Assembly (NCBI GenBank): GCA_051744245.1
Contig: JBNJCV010000056.1
Span: forward strand, 1-11,655
DNA length: 11,655 bases
Direction of reading: 5' to 3'
Source: M55B165 sp051744245
GTDB taxonomy: Bacteria; Actinomycetota; Humimicrobiia; Humimicrobiales; Humimicrobiaceae
Part shown: piece by piece, positions 1 through 5,992 of the stretch
Position numbering within the stretch: position 1 is the first letter of the stretch
Layout of the letters: each line of letters opens with the position of its first letter
The notes under the pieces: generated by a model
Seen by the model: the letters and a program-made list of their open reading frames with translations, nothing else
Database searches by the model: none
What the model was told of the DNA's origin: nothing
Translations under genes and position numbers: made by a program

Positions 1-304
1 CTATTACTTCCTCATCATGCGGAAAAAACCGAGAAAAGCAAAAAAATAATTGGGTTCACCAATCAAGGGTTGTGGCCAAAACTGCCAGATAAAAAATTAC
101 CCCTCTTTTGCTCTTCCCTTTCCAGCAATTCCTTTTCTAAAAACATTAACCTAGACCTGTAATTTGATATAATTACTATGAAATACAGCTTACTGTATTT
201 TTCCCCTTTATTTACCATTTAATGGAGAAACTATACAATTGGAAGCCTGGAAAGAGTTTAAAAAATCCTCATAAATTTAATCTCCTCACCCTTGAGCTTC
301 CCGT
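1..304. other. Gene-free left edge with a small perfect hairpin
   Basis: No convincing gene. The + strand frame from base 1 is open to a TAA at 160-162, but its residue composition does not look like a protein and it has no visible start. A 27-codon minus-strand frame (146 to 63) has only a weak AGGT upstream. The one ordered element is a TATAAT at 168-173 followed by a perfect inverted repeat at 181-200, AAATACAG-CTTA-CTGTATTT, which runs into a short T stretch. It could be an operator just after a transcription start or a weak AT-only terminator. No reading frame of useful length follows it. Confidence 0.4.
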
Positions 305-333
305 TTGACAAAAAGCTTTCTATTTGGTAAACA
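305..333 (+). promoter_or_regulatory. Promoter of the arsR-like / DUF2703 cassette
   Basis: A perfect -35 TTGACA at 305-310, a 17-base spacer and a weak -10 TAAACA at 328-333 give a predicted transcription start near 340. The end of the -10 and the start site lie inside the inverted repeat at 332-361, so a bound repressor would block RNA polymerase. The spacing and the -35 are seen directly; use as a promoter is inferred. Confidence 0.6.
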
Positions 334-361
334 GTTAGATAGTTGTCAAACTATCTAACTG
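332..361. promoter_or_regulatory. Perfect 13-4-13 inverted repeat, probable ArsR-type operator
   Basis: The left arm CAGTTAGATAGTT (332-344) and right arm AACTATCTAACTG (349-361) are exact reverse complements around GTCA. The repeat overlaps the -10 and predicted start of transcription and ends 11 bases before the ATG at 373. ArsR/SmtB dimers typically bind long dyads like this and self-repress. It also covers the TTG at 343 that could otherwise be taken as the start codon, which argues for the ATG at 373. Confidence 0.75.
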
Positions 362-372
362 ATAAGGCGATT

Positions 373-705
373 ATGGAAAAGAGTATTATAAGCTTAACAA
401 AAATTTTTAAAGCTCTCTCAGATGAAAAGAGATTAAAGATACTATTATTTATTTATAATAAAGGATGTAAATGTGAAGATGAAAAACTTTCATGTCAAAA
501 CGAAACTTGCATTAAAGATTTAACTAAGTTATTAAATATTACCCCACCCACAATTTCCCACCATATTAAAGAGCTGGTTAATGCTGGGCTAATTATTACA
601 AAAAAAGAAGGGAAATGGGTGTATTGCAGGATAAACATAAAGGTATTTGAAAAAGTTCATGGCTTTATTAGTAAATTTTCAAACAATAAGGGGTTAAAAC
701 ATTAG
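373..705 (+). CDS. ArsR/SmtB-family winged-helix metal(loid)-responsive repressor
   Basis: A 110-residue protein, the usual size for ArsR/SmtB. Residues 5-30 match the N-terminal helices (IFKALSDEKRLKIL), and residues 47-80 form the helix-turn-helix and wing (LLNITPPTISHHIKELVNAG, then a KKEGKWVYCRI-like hairpin). Family members are dimeric repressors that release DNA when metal or metalloid binds cysteines. Here the usual short linker before the recognition region carries an expanded Cys-rich stretch (Cys32, 34, 41 and 46; a fifth Cys at 85), a plausible As(III), Sb(III) or soft-metal site. The start is ATG 373, with AAGG five bases upstream. An in-frame TTG at 343 would add ten residues but lies inside the operator. 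It is co-directional with the DUF2703 gene 81 bases downstream and is probably autoregulated. The effector is inferred, not shown. Confidence 0.88.
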   Translation: MEKSIISLTKIFKALSDEKRLKILLFIYNKGCKCEDEKLSCQNETCIKDLTKLLNITPPTISHHIKELVNAGLIITKKEGKWVYCRINIKVFEKVHGFISKFSNNKGLKH

Positions 706-786
706 CAGAAAATATAACAAATTAGAAAAATATGGATGAACAATTTTAAGAACAAACAGGTTTTAAAAACAAAAGAGGTGGACATT

Positions 787-1239
787 ATGAAAACAATTAA
801 AATCAAATGGCAGCGGCTTATAACTGACGGGCAAACATGCCCAAGATGTGGATCAACTGAACAAGAATTAGAAAAGGCAATTTCTAAACTCAGGCAAAGC
901 CTTAATCCATTGGACATAGAAGTAATACTAGAAAAAAATGAACTTTCTGTTGAGGAGTTTAAAAAGAATCCTTTAGAATCAAATCAGATCTGGATTAACG
1001 GTCAGCCTTTAGAGGATTGGATTGATGCAAAAACTGGCCAGAGCCCCTGCTGTGATGTATGTGGGCCTTCCGAATGTAGGACCGTTGGAGTAGGGGGAGA
1101 AGTTTACGAAACAATTCCTGCAGATTTAATCATTAAAGCTGGCCTTCTTGCAGCTTCACAAGTAGCTGGTACAGAAGCAAGCCAAAGTTGTTGTGGAAGC
1201 CAGGAACCGAATACGTCCGAGACTGGCTGCTGTAAATAA
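787..1239 (+). CDS. DUF2703 cysteine-rich protein, probably under the adjacent ArsR-type repressor
   Basis: A 150-residue soluble protein recognised as the DUF2703 family, whose function I do not know to be established. It has ten cysteines in four groups: CPRC (18-21), CCDVCGPSEC (88-97), Cys135-136 and a C-terminal CC at 148-149. The N-terminal layout (a beta strand, CxxC, a helix, a second strand, then IWINGQPLEDW at 68-78) recalls a thioredoxin-like fold, which is inference. The start is ATG 787, because AGAGGTGG lies five bases upstream; an in-frame ATG at 736 has no ribosome binding site. It sits directly behind the ArsR-type repressor with no gene or promoter between, so a role in binding, reducing or handing on a thiophilic metal or metalloid is the likeliest reading. 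No arsenite pump, arsenate reductase or methyltransferase gene is beside it. Confidence 0.82.
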   Translation: MKTIKIKWQRLITDGQTCPRCGSTEQELEKAISKLRQSLNPLDIEVILEKNELSVEEFKKNPLESNQIWINGQPLEDWIDAKTGQSPCCDVCGPSECRTVGVGGEVYETIPADLIIKAGLLAASQVAGTEASQSCCGSQEPNTSETGCCK

Positions 1240-1271
1240 TTTTTAAAAAAAGCAAGAGGTTCTAATTAATA

Positions 1272-1348
1272 TGGAGCGGGAAACGGGACTCGAACCCGCG
1301 ACCCTCAGCTTGGAAGGCTGATGCTCTAGCCAACTGAGCTATTCCCGC
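1272..1348 (-). tRNA. tRNA-Gly (anticodon UCC)
   Basis: On the minus strand the 77-base cloverleaf folds fully. The acceptor GCGGGAA (1348-1342) pairs with TTCCCGC, the discriminator is T, and CCA is encoded at 1274-1272. The D arm has GCTC/GAGC and the anticodon stem is TCAGC/GCTGA with loop CTTCCAA, giving anticodon TCC. The T arm is GCGGG/CCCGT around TTCGAGT. It begins four bases after the 3' end of tRNA-Pro, so the two are probably processed from one transcript. Confidence 0.97.
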
Positions 1349-1352
1349 TTGA

Positions 1353-1431
1353 TGGTCGGGATGAGAGGATTTGAACCTCCGACCCCCTGCTCCCAAAGCA
1401 GGTGCGCTAAGCCAAACTGCGCCACATCCCG
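1353..1431 (-). tRNA. tRNA-Pro (anticodon UGG)
   Basis: A 79-base minus-strand cloverleaf. The acceptor CGGGATG (1431-1425) pairs with CATCCCG, the discriminator is A, and CCA is encoded at 1355-1353. The anticodon stem is CCTGC/GCAGG with loop TTTGGGA, giving anticodon TGG. The T arm is GGAGG/CCTCT around TTCAAAT with one G-U pair. It lies 35 bases downstream of the rdgB stop codon and four bases before tRNA-Gly, with no promoter obvious in the gap. It is likely the tail of the murI-rph-rdgB transcript. Confidence 0.97.
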
Positions 1432-1466
1432 GCAATTAAATTAGCAGACTGTATAATAACATATAT

Positions 1467-2069
1467 CTAGAAATTTTCAATAAAGCTGTAAAAAGCTTTC
1501 AGTGCCCTGCCCCTGTGGCTTATGCTGTTTTTCTCTTCCTGGCTTAGCTGGGCCATGGTCCTTTTAAATCCCTCAGGCACAAACAGAGGATCATATCCAA
1601 AACCTCCACTGCCCTTTCCGGTATTTTCAATACGGCCCTCACAAATCCCTTTTGTATTAAATAACAGCCCGGCCTCTGGATCCCACAACACCAAGCTGCA
1701 GACAAATCTTGCGGTACGCTCCTTACTGGTTTCGGCATTTTGCATGTCCTCTAGCAGCTTATCCCTATTGTCCTTATCAGTTGCAGCCTCTCCTGCATAC
1801 CTTGAAGAATATATTCCAGGCTTGCCGTCCAGGTAATCCACCACTAAGCCTGAATCATCTGCCAATGCCAGCTTATTGGTAAATTCTGCAACCGCTTTTG
1901 CTTTTATCCTGGCATTTTCAAAAAAAGAACTGCCCGTTTCCTCAACATCAGGAAAATCTTTAAAATCCTTGAAGGTAAGCCATTTAATATCCTTACCCGG
2001 TTTTTTAGAATAAGCTTTTACTTCAGCAATTTTTCCAGGATTTTTAGAAGAAATAACTATTTCAAGCAT
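1467..2069 (-). CDS. rdgB: RdgB/HAM1 non-canonical purine NTP pyrophosphatase (XTP/dITP diphosphatase)
   Basis: A 200-residue cytosolic enzyme that hydrolyses dITP, XTP and ITP to monophosphate and pyrophosphate, keeping deaminated purines out of DNA and RNA. Family signatures in order are SSKNPGKIAEV (7-17; the substrate-binding N-terminal loop), ADDSGLVVD (70-78), PGIYSSRYAG (84-93), GFGYDPLF (156-163; base recognition) and SHRGRA (184-189). Length is normal. The start chosen is ATG 2069, four bases after the rph stop; an in-frame TTG immediately upstream at 2072 is an alternative. The near-contact with rph implies coupled translation. The rph-rdgB pair is common in Gram-positive genomes. 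Confidence 0.95.
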   Translation of the reverse strand: MLEIVISSKNPGKIAEVKAYSKKPGKDIKWLTFKDFKDFPDVEETGSSFFENARIKAKAVAEFTNKLALADDSGLVVDYLDGKPGIYSSRYAGEAATDKDNRDKLLEDMQNAETSKERTARFVCSLVLWDPEAGLLFNTKGICEGRIENTGKGSGGFGYDPLFVPEGFKRTMAQLSQEEKNSISHRGRALKAFYSFIENF

Positions 2070-2073
2070 CAAG

Positions 2074-2802
2074 TTACAGCCCTTTGCCCAATATTTCTTT
2101 TTGCAATCCGATTATATCAATTATAGCAGCCATGGCCTTTTCCAGCATCAGGTCAAACTCCTTCTTCTCAAAAGGCTGGCCTTCTGCCGTAGATTGGACT
2201 TCAATCAGCCTTTCTTTTGAATCCATTACCACATTCATGTCAACATCAGCGCTGGAATCCTCGCTAAAATTCAGGTCTACTAAAATATCCCTGCCGATCA
2301 ATCCCACACTTATGGCAGCAACAAAACTATTTATGGGAAGCTCATCCAGTACCTTCCTGTCAACCAAGGAATGCAGGCAGTCAAAAAGGGCAATAAAACT
2401 GCCAGTAATAGACGCAGTCCTGGTTCCCCCATCAGCCTCAATTACATCACAGTCAACCCAAATAGTCCTCTCCCCCAGCTTTTTCAGGTCAACAGCAGCT
2501 CTAAGAGACCTTCCAATAAGTCTCTGTATTTCATATGTCCTTCCGCTTATTTTACCTCTAGCCTGTGGCCTTATAATCCTTTGGGGAGCGGAAGCTGGAA
2601 TCATGTCATATTCAGCAGTTATCCATCCCTTATTCCTCCCCCTGAGAAAAGGGGGCACTTTTACTTCCATGGTAGCCGTACATACTATCCGCGTATTACC
2701 CATCTCAATAAATACAGATCCATCTGAGTGGGATATATAGTTCCGTCTTATTTTAATTTCCCTGAACTGGTCATTTTTTCTTCCGTCTTCCCTTTGGGCC
2801 AT
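2074..2802 (-). CDS. rph: Ribonuclease PH, phosphorolytic 3'-to-5' exonuclease for tRNA maturation
   Basis: A 242-residue protein of full family length. RNase PH forms a hexameric ring and uses phosphate to trim nucleotides from the 3' ends of tRNA precursors. Recognised blocks are SDGSVFIEMGNTRIVCTA (26-43), GRTYEIQRLIGRSLRAA (87-103), IEADGGTRTASITG (121-134; the phosphate-binding arginine region) and SADVDMNVVM (184-193; the conserved acidic site), followed by EVQSTAEG (201-208). Start ATG 2802 has AAAGG about 11 bases upstream. It lies 19 bases downstream of murI and just upstream of rdgB on the same strand. Two tRNA genes, its likely substrate class, follow in the same orientation. Confidence 0.97.
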   Translation of the reverse strand: MAQREDGRKNDQFREIKIRRNYISHSDGSVFIEMGNTRIVCTATMEVKVPPFLRGRNKGWITAEYDMIPASAPQRIIRPQARGKISGRTYEIQRLIGRSLRAAVDLKKLGERTIWVDCDVIEADGGTRTASITGSFIALFDCLHSLVDRKVLDELPINSFVAAISVGLIGRDILVDLNFSEDSSADVDMNVVMDSKERLIEVQSTAEGQPFEKKEFDLMLEKAMAAIIDIIGLQKEILGKGL

Positions 2803-2821
2803 TTAATATCAACCTTTCATG

Positions 2822-3625
2822 TTAGATTTCTAAGTTCATGCTTACGACATCCGTTATGTCCTCGCCCAGGAACATTTTACCCACTTCGAAAAAGTGGCTT
2901 CCGTACCCTGTCTCGTAAAAAACCCTTTTGGGTTTGTCAGCATTTGAAGCTATAATACGGCCTTTTTCCAATGCCATTTTAACATCCCTTGCAGTTTCTA
3001 CAGCGGAACTAATTACTTTGATTCCTTCTCCGCTACACTCCTGTATCCGTCCCTCTATTAAGGGGAAATGGGTGCATCCCATTATAAGGACATCAATATC
3101 CCTTTTCACCAGCGGCTTCAAATATCCCCTTATAACTTTATCTAATTCCTTTCCCTCAAGTATACCCTTCTCTACATATTCTACAAGCCTGGGGGCAGCC
3201 ATGGAGTACACGTTTATGCTTTCATCTATTTTTTTTATCTCCCTGTCATAAGCCCCGCTCTCAACAGTGCCTTTGGTGGCAATTACTCCCACCCTTTTGT
3301 TTTGGGTATTAGAAACTGCGGTCCTTGCTCCTGGCTTGATTACTCCAATGATGGGTATGTCAAATTTTTTCTGCAGGTCTTCTAGGGCAGCTGCAGTGGA
3401 AGTATTGCAGGCAATTACTATAAGTTTTACATTTTTCTGGTACAGGAATTGAGTAATTTTGAATACAAACTTTCTAACTTCATCTAAATCCCGTGGGCCA
3501 TAAGGAACCCTTGCTGTATCTCCAAAATAGATTATGTTTTCATTAGGAACAACTTTTATTATTTCCCTAAGAACTGTCAGACCGCCTACCCCGGAATCAA
3601 AAACACCTATTGGCCTGTTATCCAC
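2822..3625 (-). CDS. murI: Glutamate racemase
   Basis: A 267-residue cofactor-independent racemase that makes D-glutamate for peptidoglycan precursors in the cytosol. It shows FDSGVGGLTV at the N terminus (Asp10 and Ser11 in the active site), YFGDTARVPYG (33-43), and the two catalytic cysteines in IACNTSTA (Cys73) and MGCTHFPL (Cys184, with His186). Nothing key is missing. The start is GTG 3625, preceded by AGAAGGAG at a good distance; a TTG three bases before it is out of frame. It is the first gene of the murI-rph-rdgB-tRNA run and supports a murein-containing cell wall. Confidence 0.96.
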   Translation of the reverse strand: MDNRPIGVFDSGVGGLTVLREIIKVVPNENIIYFGDTARVPYGPRDLDEVRKFVFKITQFLYQKNVKLIVIACNTSTAAALEDLQKKFDIPIIGVIKPGARTAVSNTQNKRVGVIATKGTVESGAYDREIKKIDESINVYSMAAPRLVEYVEKGILEGKELDKVIRGYLKPLVKRDIDVLIMGCTHFPLIEGRIQECSGEGIKVISSAVETARDVKMALEKGRIIASNADKPKRVFYETGYGSHFFEVGKMFLGEDITDVVSMNLEI

Positions 3626-3643
3626 AAGTTGCTCCTTCTAGAA

Positions 3644-3669
3644 ACCTAGTAATAATCTAGGTAATTATA
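3644..3669 (-). promoter_or_regulatory. Probable promoter and dyad upstream of murI
   Basis: On the minus strand a TATAAT lies at 3669-3664, with only T-rich sequence where a -35 would be. Predicted transcription would begin near 3657, inside an inverted repeat ACCTAG-N7-CTAGGT (3644-3662). The repeat could be an operator or a 5' hairpin, and it sits just ahead of the murI ribosome binding site. The -10 match and the repeat are visible; the function is inferred and the -35 is weak. Confidence 0.35.
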
Positions 3670-3711
3670 TAATTTATTTGGGAAAAATAAAAAAATTATT
3701 TAAGCTGACCT

Positions 3712-4527
3712 TTATCTTTTCCTGCACAAATAATATATCCATGCAGAATTCTTTAGCCCCGTTTTATGGCCTGTTTGTCTGCCGCTTTGTGAAAAAGGCA
3801 TGATACCGGTAAAGCCAATCCTTTCCAGCTGTCTTACTTGTTCCTTATGGGTTGTATAATAAATGCTGGCCCTGCCATCCAGCGAGTTATCATAAAGGTA
3901 GCCCCTCTCATTTTCCCTTAATTTCTTAATTAAGTTATGCATGGAAAAGCTTTTGTTTAAAAGGTTTAGCCTTAAATTACTATAGCCAGCCTTTATATAG
4001 GTGCCTAAAAAACCCCCTGGACTCTTACCGTTGTACTTCAATCTGGAAATTTTATTGTTTAGCCTGAACAGCTCCGGCAGGCCTTTCCAATCCAGGTTAT
4101 GGGTGGAAAATGCAAAATATCCCCCGGGTCTTAGCACCCTTTTTATCTCCTTTAGGGCAATTATCCTTTGTTCGTGGTTAAAACTGTCTATCCCGTTATA
4201 GCTGAACAGCACAAAATCAAACCTGTCATATTGTATCCTGTTCATGTACCTGACATCACATTCGATAAACTCATAGCGGCCTGGATATTTTGCCCGGCAG
4301 ATCTTTAGCATCTCTGGGGCATAGTCTGCACCTATATATTCTCCTGCCAGGGGAGCAAAATACTTGGTGGTCCTGCCTCCTCCCACACCCATGTCCAGCA
4401 TGGACATGCCAGGGAGCTCAGGCTTCAGCTTCTGCAGTATGGCTTTTTCAGGCCCCTCCAGATAATCCCTGGCCCCGTAATCACTAGATATAGTTTTTGT
4501 ATTGTATATTATTTTATGGTCTAGCAT
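3712..4527 (-). CDS. Class I SAM-dependent methyltransferase, substrate unknown
   Basis: A 271-residue protein with a Rossmann-type methyltransferase core. Motif I is LDMGVGGGRTT (44-54), a following acidic residue Asp68 should bind the ribose of SAM, ECDV with Asp91 matches motif II, FDFVLFSYNGID (103-114) matches the motif III strand, and IKRVLRPGGYFAFSTHN (128-144) is the classic post-core helix-turn-strand. The C-terminal half (145-271) is basic, probably substrate-binding, and not recognised. No membrane segment is seen. The start is ATG 4527; there is no Shine-Dalgarno sequence in the short leader. It has its own promoter and lies 86 bases ahead of murI, so it is probably not part of that operon. 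Its substrate cannot be named from the neighbours. Confidence 0.85.
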   Translation of the reverse strand: MLDHKIIYNTKTISSDYGARDYLEGPEKAILQKLKPELPGMSMLDMGVGGGRTTKYFAPLAGEYIGADYAPEMLKICRAKYPGRYEFIECDVRYMNRIQYDRFDFVLFSYNGIDSFNHEQRIIALKEIKRVLRPGGYFAFSTHNLDWKGLPELFRLNNKISRLKYNGKSPGGFLGTYIKAGYSNLRLNLLNKSFSMHNLIKKLRENERGYLYDNSLDGRASIYYTTHKEQVRQLERIGFTGIMPFSQSGRQTGHKTGLKNSAWIYYLCRKR

Positions 4528-4558
4528 AATTTTTTTAAGCTATGAGAAAATTTTTGCT

Positions 4559-4587
4559 ATTATAATAAAAAGAAAATAGCTTGTAAA
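4559..4587 (-). promoter_or_regulatory. Promoter of the methyltransferase gene
   Basis: On the minus strand a -35 TTTACA (4587-4582), a 17-base spacer and a perfect -10 TATAAT (4564-4559) predict a start near 4552 and a leader of about 25 bases before ATG 4527. A 7-base inverted repeat, AAGCTAT (4537-4543) with ATAGCTT (4576-4582), brackets the -10 and the start and abuts the -35. Its significance is unknown. Confidence 0.6.
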
Positions 4588-4632
4588 CACATAATTTTTT
4601 AAATACCAGACCTATATTTTAATTAAAATGCC

Positions 4633-5256
4633 CTAAGCTTTCCTATAGCTTATTGCATCCTTGGGGCATTCAACTTGGCAATTGCTGCATTGATGGCAAT
4701 ACCTTGAACTTATTTCAGCTGTCTTCTCTTCTATGTTTACAGCTTCTGCATCACAAACATCTGCACATATGCCGCATCCACTACAACTATCTTTATCCAC
4801 CCTGAAAGAAAGCCTTGCAGCCCTACCGGTCAGGCTTTGCAGTATTCCATAAGGACATATATGGTTATGGAAAACTTCCGGCTTGAATATTAAAGAGAGA
4901 ACAAAACCCAATCCCAGGATAATTAAAAGGCCAGGTATATTTATCCTGAAAATTCTTCCTGCCACCATAACTGCAGCCAGCAATCCTAGCATTATCCAGG
5001 GAATTACCCCAGGCTTAAGCCACCGGGGAGCTGTAAGCCTTTTTAATTTAAACCTGGAATATATCCAGTTAACCGGCCTCATTACTGCATTTATGGGGCA
5101 AACCCAACCACAATAGATCCTTCCTAAAAATACAGCCAGAATTATGCTCAACCCAAATATAGCCAACCAGAAAATGGGTCTGTCACTTAGAACCAGAAAT
5201 ATGAAAAGAGCCAAGAAAACTATTTGTGTTGCCGCCCTTAAAATTCTTTTCGCCAT
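4633..5256 (-). CDS. NapH/MauN-like polytopic ferredoxin with two [4Fe-4S] clusters
   Basis: A 207-residue membrane protein with about four hydrophobic segments (roughly 10-25, 28-45, 84-100 and 107-123). It carries the CGWVCP motif (49-54) and the second ICPYG motif (133-137) typical of the NapH/CcoG/RdxA-like group. A C-terminal bicluster ferredoxin domain has Cys158, 161, 164, 168 and Cys187, 190, 193, 197. Such proteins pass electrons between membrane quinol or flavin carriers and a soluble or extracytoplasmic partner. No catalytic partner (nitrate, nitrite or hybrid-cluster enzyme) is in the window. Start ATG 5256 has AAAGGA four bases upstream. The gene is divergent from a Crp/Fnr regulator, which suggests anaerobic, redox or nitrosative control. 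It is shorter than typical NapH but intact at all cluster ligands. Confidence 0.85.
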   Translation of the reverse strand: MAKRILRAATQIVFLALFIFLVLSDRPIFWLAIFGLSIILAVFLGRIYCGWVCPINAVMRPVNWIYSRFKLKRLTAPRWLKPGVIPWIMLGLLAAVMVAGRIFRINIPGLLIILGLGFVLSLIFKPEVFHNHICPYGILQSLTGRAARLSFRVDKDSCSGCGICADVCDAEAVNIEEKTAEISSRYCHQCSNCQVECPKDAISYRKA

Positions 5257-5271
5257 TTGTTCCTTTCTTTT

Positions 5272-5299
5272 TTTACAATCCGCAAAATTTTAGTATACT
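5272..5299 (+). promoter_or_regulatory. Promoter of the Crp/Fnr-type regulator gene
   Basis: A -35 TTTACA at 5272-5277, a 16-base spacer and a -10 TATACT at 5294-5299 predict transcription from about 5306. The start falls in the middle of the dyad at 5298-5315, and the leader is only about 24 bases long. Binding of a regulator to either palindrome downstream would block transcription, so autorepression is likely. Confidence 0.6.
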
Positions 5300-5328
5300 G
5301 TTATAAAAATAACAGTAACATATGTTAC
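5298..5328. promoter_or_regulatory. Two overlapping palindromes between the divergent ferredoxin and Crp/Fnr genes
   Basis: The first dyad is CTGTTAT-AAAA-ATAACAG (5298-5315), and the second is the perfect palindrome GTAACATATGTTAC (5315-5328). They share one base and their centres are 15 bases apart. The second ends one base before the GTG start at 5330. Five-base half-sites around a four-base centre fit Crp/Fnr-family geometry. From memory, GTAAC half-sites have been proposed for HcpR-type regulators in clostridia; this was not checked. Taking TAAAAT at 5292-5287 on the minus strand as the ferredoxin -10, the GTAAC palindrome is centred at -41.5, the class II activator position. Confidence 0.65.
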
Positions 5329-5329
5329 G

Positions 5330-5992
5330 GTGAAAAATATTAGCCTGTTAAAAAATTGTGACCTTTTTAAAAATATAAATGAGACCGACCTCTCTCATAT
5401 AAGGTATGAGGTTAAGAATTTCAGCCCGGGTGAGACTATTCTCTCAGAATACGATAAGCCAAACTGCCTGGGCCTAATCCTTGAAGGGAAAGCGGAAATA
5501 CAAAAAGTACTTCCCTCGGGAAAAACTATACTAATAAAGGAACTGGATAGATTTAAGACATTCGGGGAAGCTACACTGTTTTCAAATAGTAAAAGCTTCC
5601 CGGTAAAAGTATTATCTAAAAAAAGAACCCGGGTCCTTTTCATAAAAAAGCAGGAAATGGTTAAATTATTTTCCTTAAACAAAGAAGTAATGGAAAATTT
5701 TCTAGAAATTATCTCTAACAGGATAATAATGCTTAAATCCAGGCTGGAGTTAATTTCAGAAAGCTCCATAAGGAAAAGGATATCTTCTTACCTTTTAAAT
5801 AATGCAGAGATAAAAGATGATACATTTCACCTGCCTTTTTCCAAAGCCAAGTGGGCAAATATCTTAAGCATTCCCAGGCCTTCCCTTTCCCGGGAATTAA
5901 AAAGAATGCAGGAAGACGGCCTCCTAAGCTACAACCGGGGTAAAATAACAATAAAGGATATAGCTAAACTAGAGTCATTGCTGTTTGAATAA
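5330..5992 (+). CDS. Crp/Fnr-family transcriptional regulator (HcpR-like candidate)
   Basis: A 220-residue regulator of typical family length. A cyclic-nucleotide-binding-type beta barrel spans about 5-110 (FSPGETILSEYDKPNCLGLILEG-like region at 31-53, then FGEATLF at 78-84), a dimer helix spans about 115-145, and a Crp-type HTH spans about 165-210 with recognition helix IPRPSLSRELKRM (181-193). It has only two cysteines (10 and 46), so an Fnr-type [4Fe-4S] sensor is unlikely; haem or another ligand is possible. The start must be GTG 5330, since no other start codon lies between it and the in-frame TAG at 5291. There is no Shine-Dalgarno sequence because the palindrome occupies its place. It is divergent from the ferredoxin gene, which is its most likely target. 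Confidence 0.88.
   Translation: MKNISLLKNCDLFKNINETDLSHIRYEVKNFSPGETILSEYDKPNCLGLILEGKAEIQKVLPSGKTILIKELDRFKTFGEATLFSNSKSFPVKVLSKKRTRVLFIKKQEMVKLFSLNKEVMENFLEIISNRIIMLKSRLELISESSIRKRISSYLLNNAEIKDDTFHLPFSKAKWANILSIPRPSLSRELKRMQEDGLLSYNRGKITIKDIAKLESLLFE

Noticed and set aside
63..146. 27-codon minus-strand frame starting at ATG 146
   Set aside because: Only a weak AGGT upstream, no recognisable family, and it ends in a gene-free stretch.
1..162. Open + strand frame from the window edge as the tail of an upstream gene
   Set aside because: Residue make-up and codon use do not resemble a protein and no motif is visible. It cannot be excluded without the sequence to the left.
1272..1290. tRNA-Gly 3' end as an integration site for the arsR-DUF2703 cassette
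   Set aside because: No copy of the tRNA 3' end was found on the far side of the cassette (1-340), and there is no integrase gene.
2084..2740. Long + strand open frame opposite rph
   Set aside because: It is the antisense shadow of a conserved gene. Its product has no recognisable domain and rph is certain on the other strand.
5395..5769. Minus-strand open frame inside the Crp/Fnr gene
   Set aside because: Antisense shadow; the + strand product has clear Crp/Fnr domains across the same bases.
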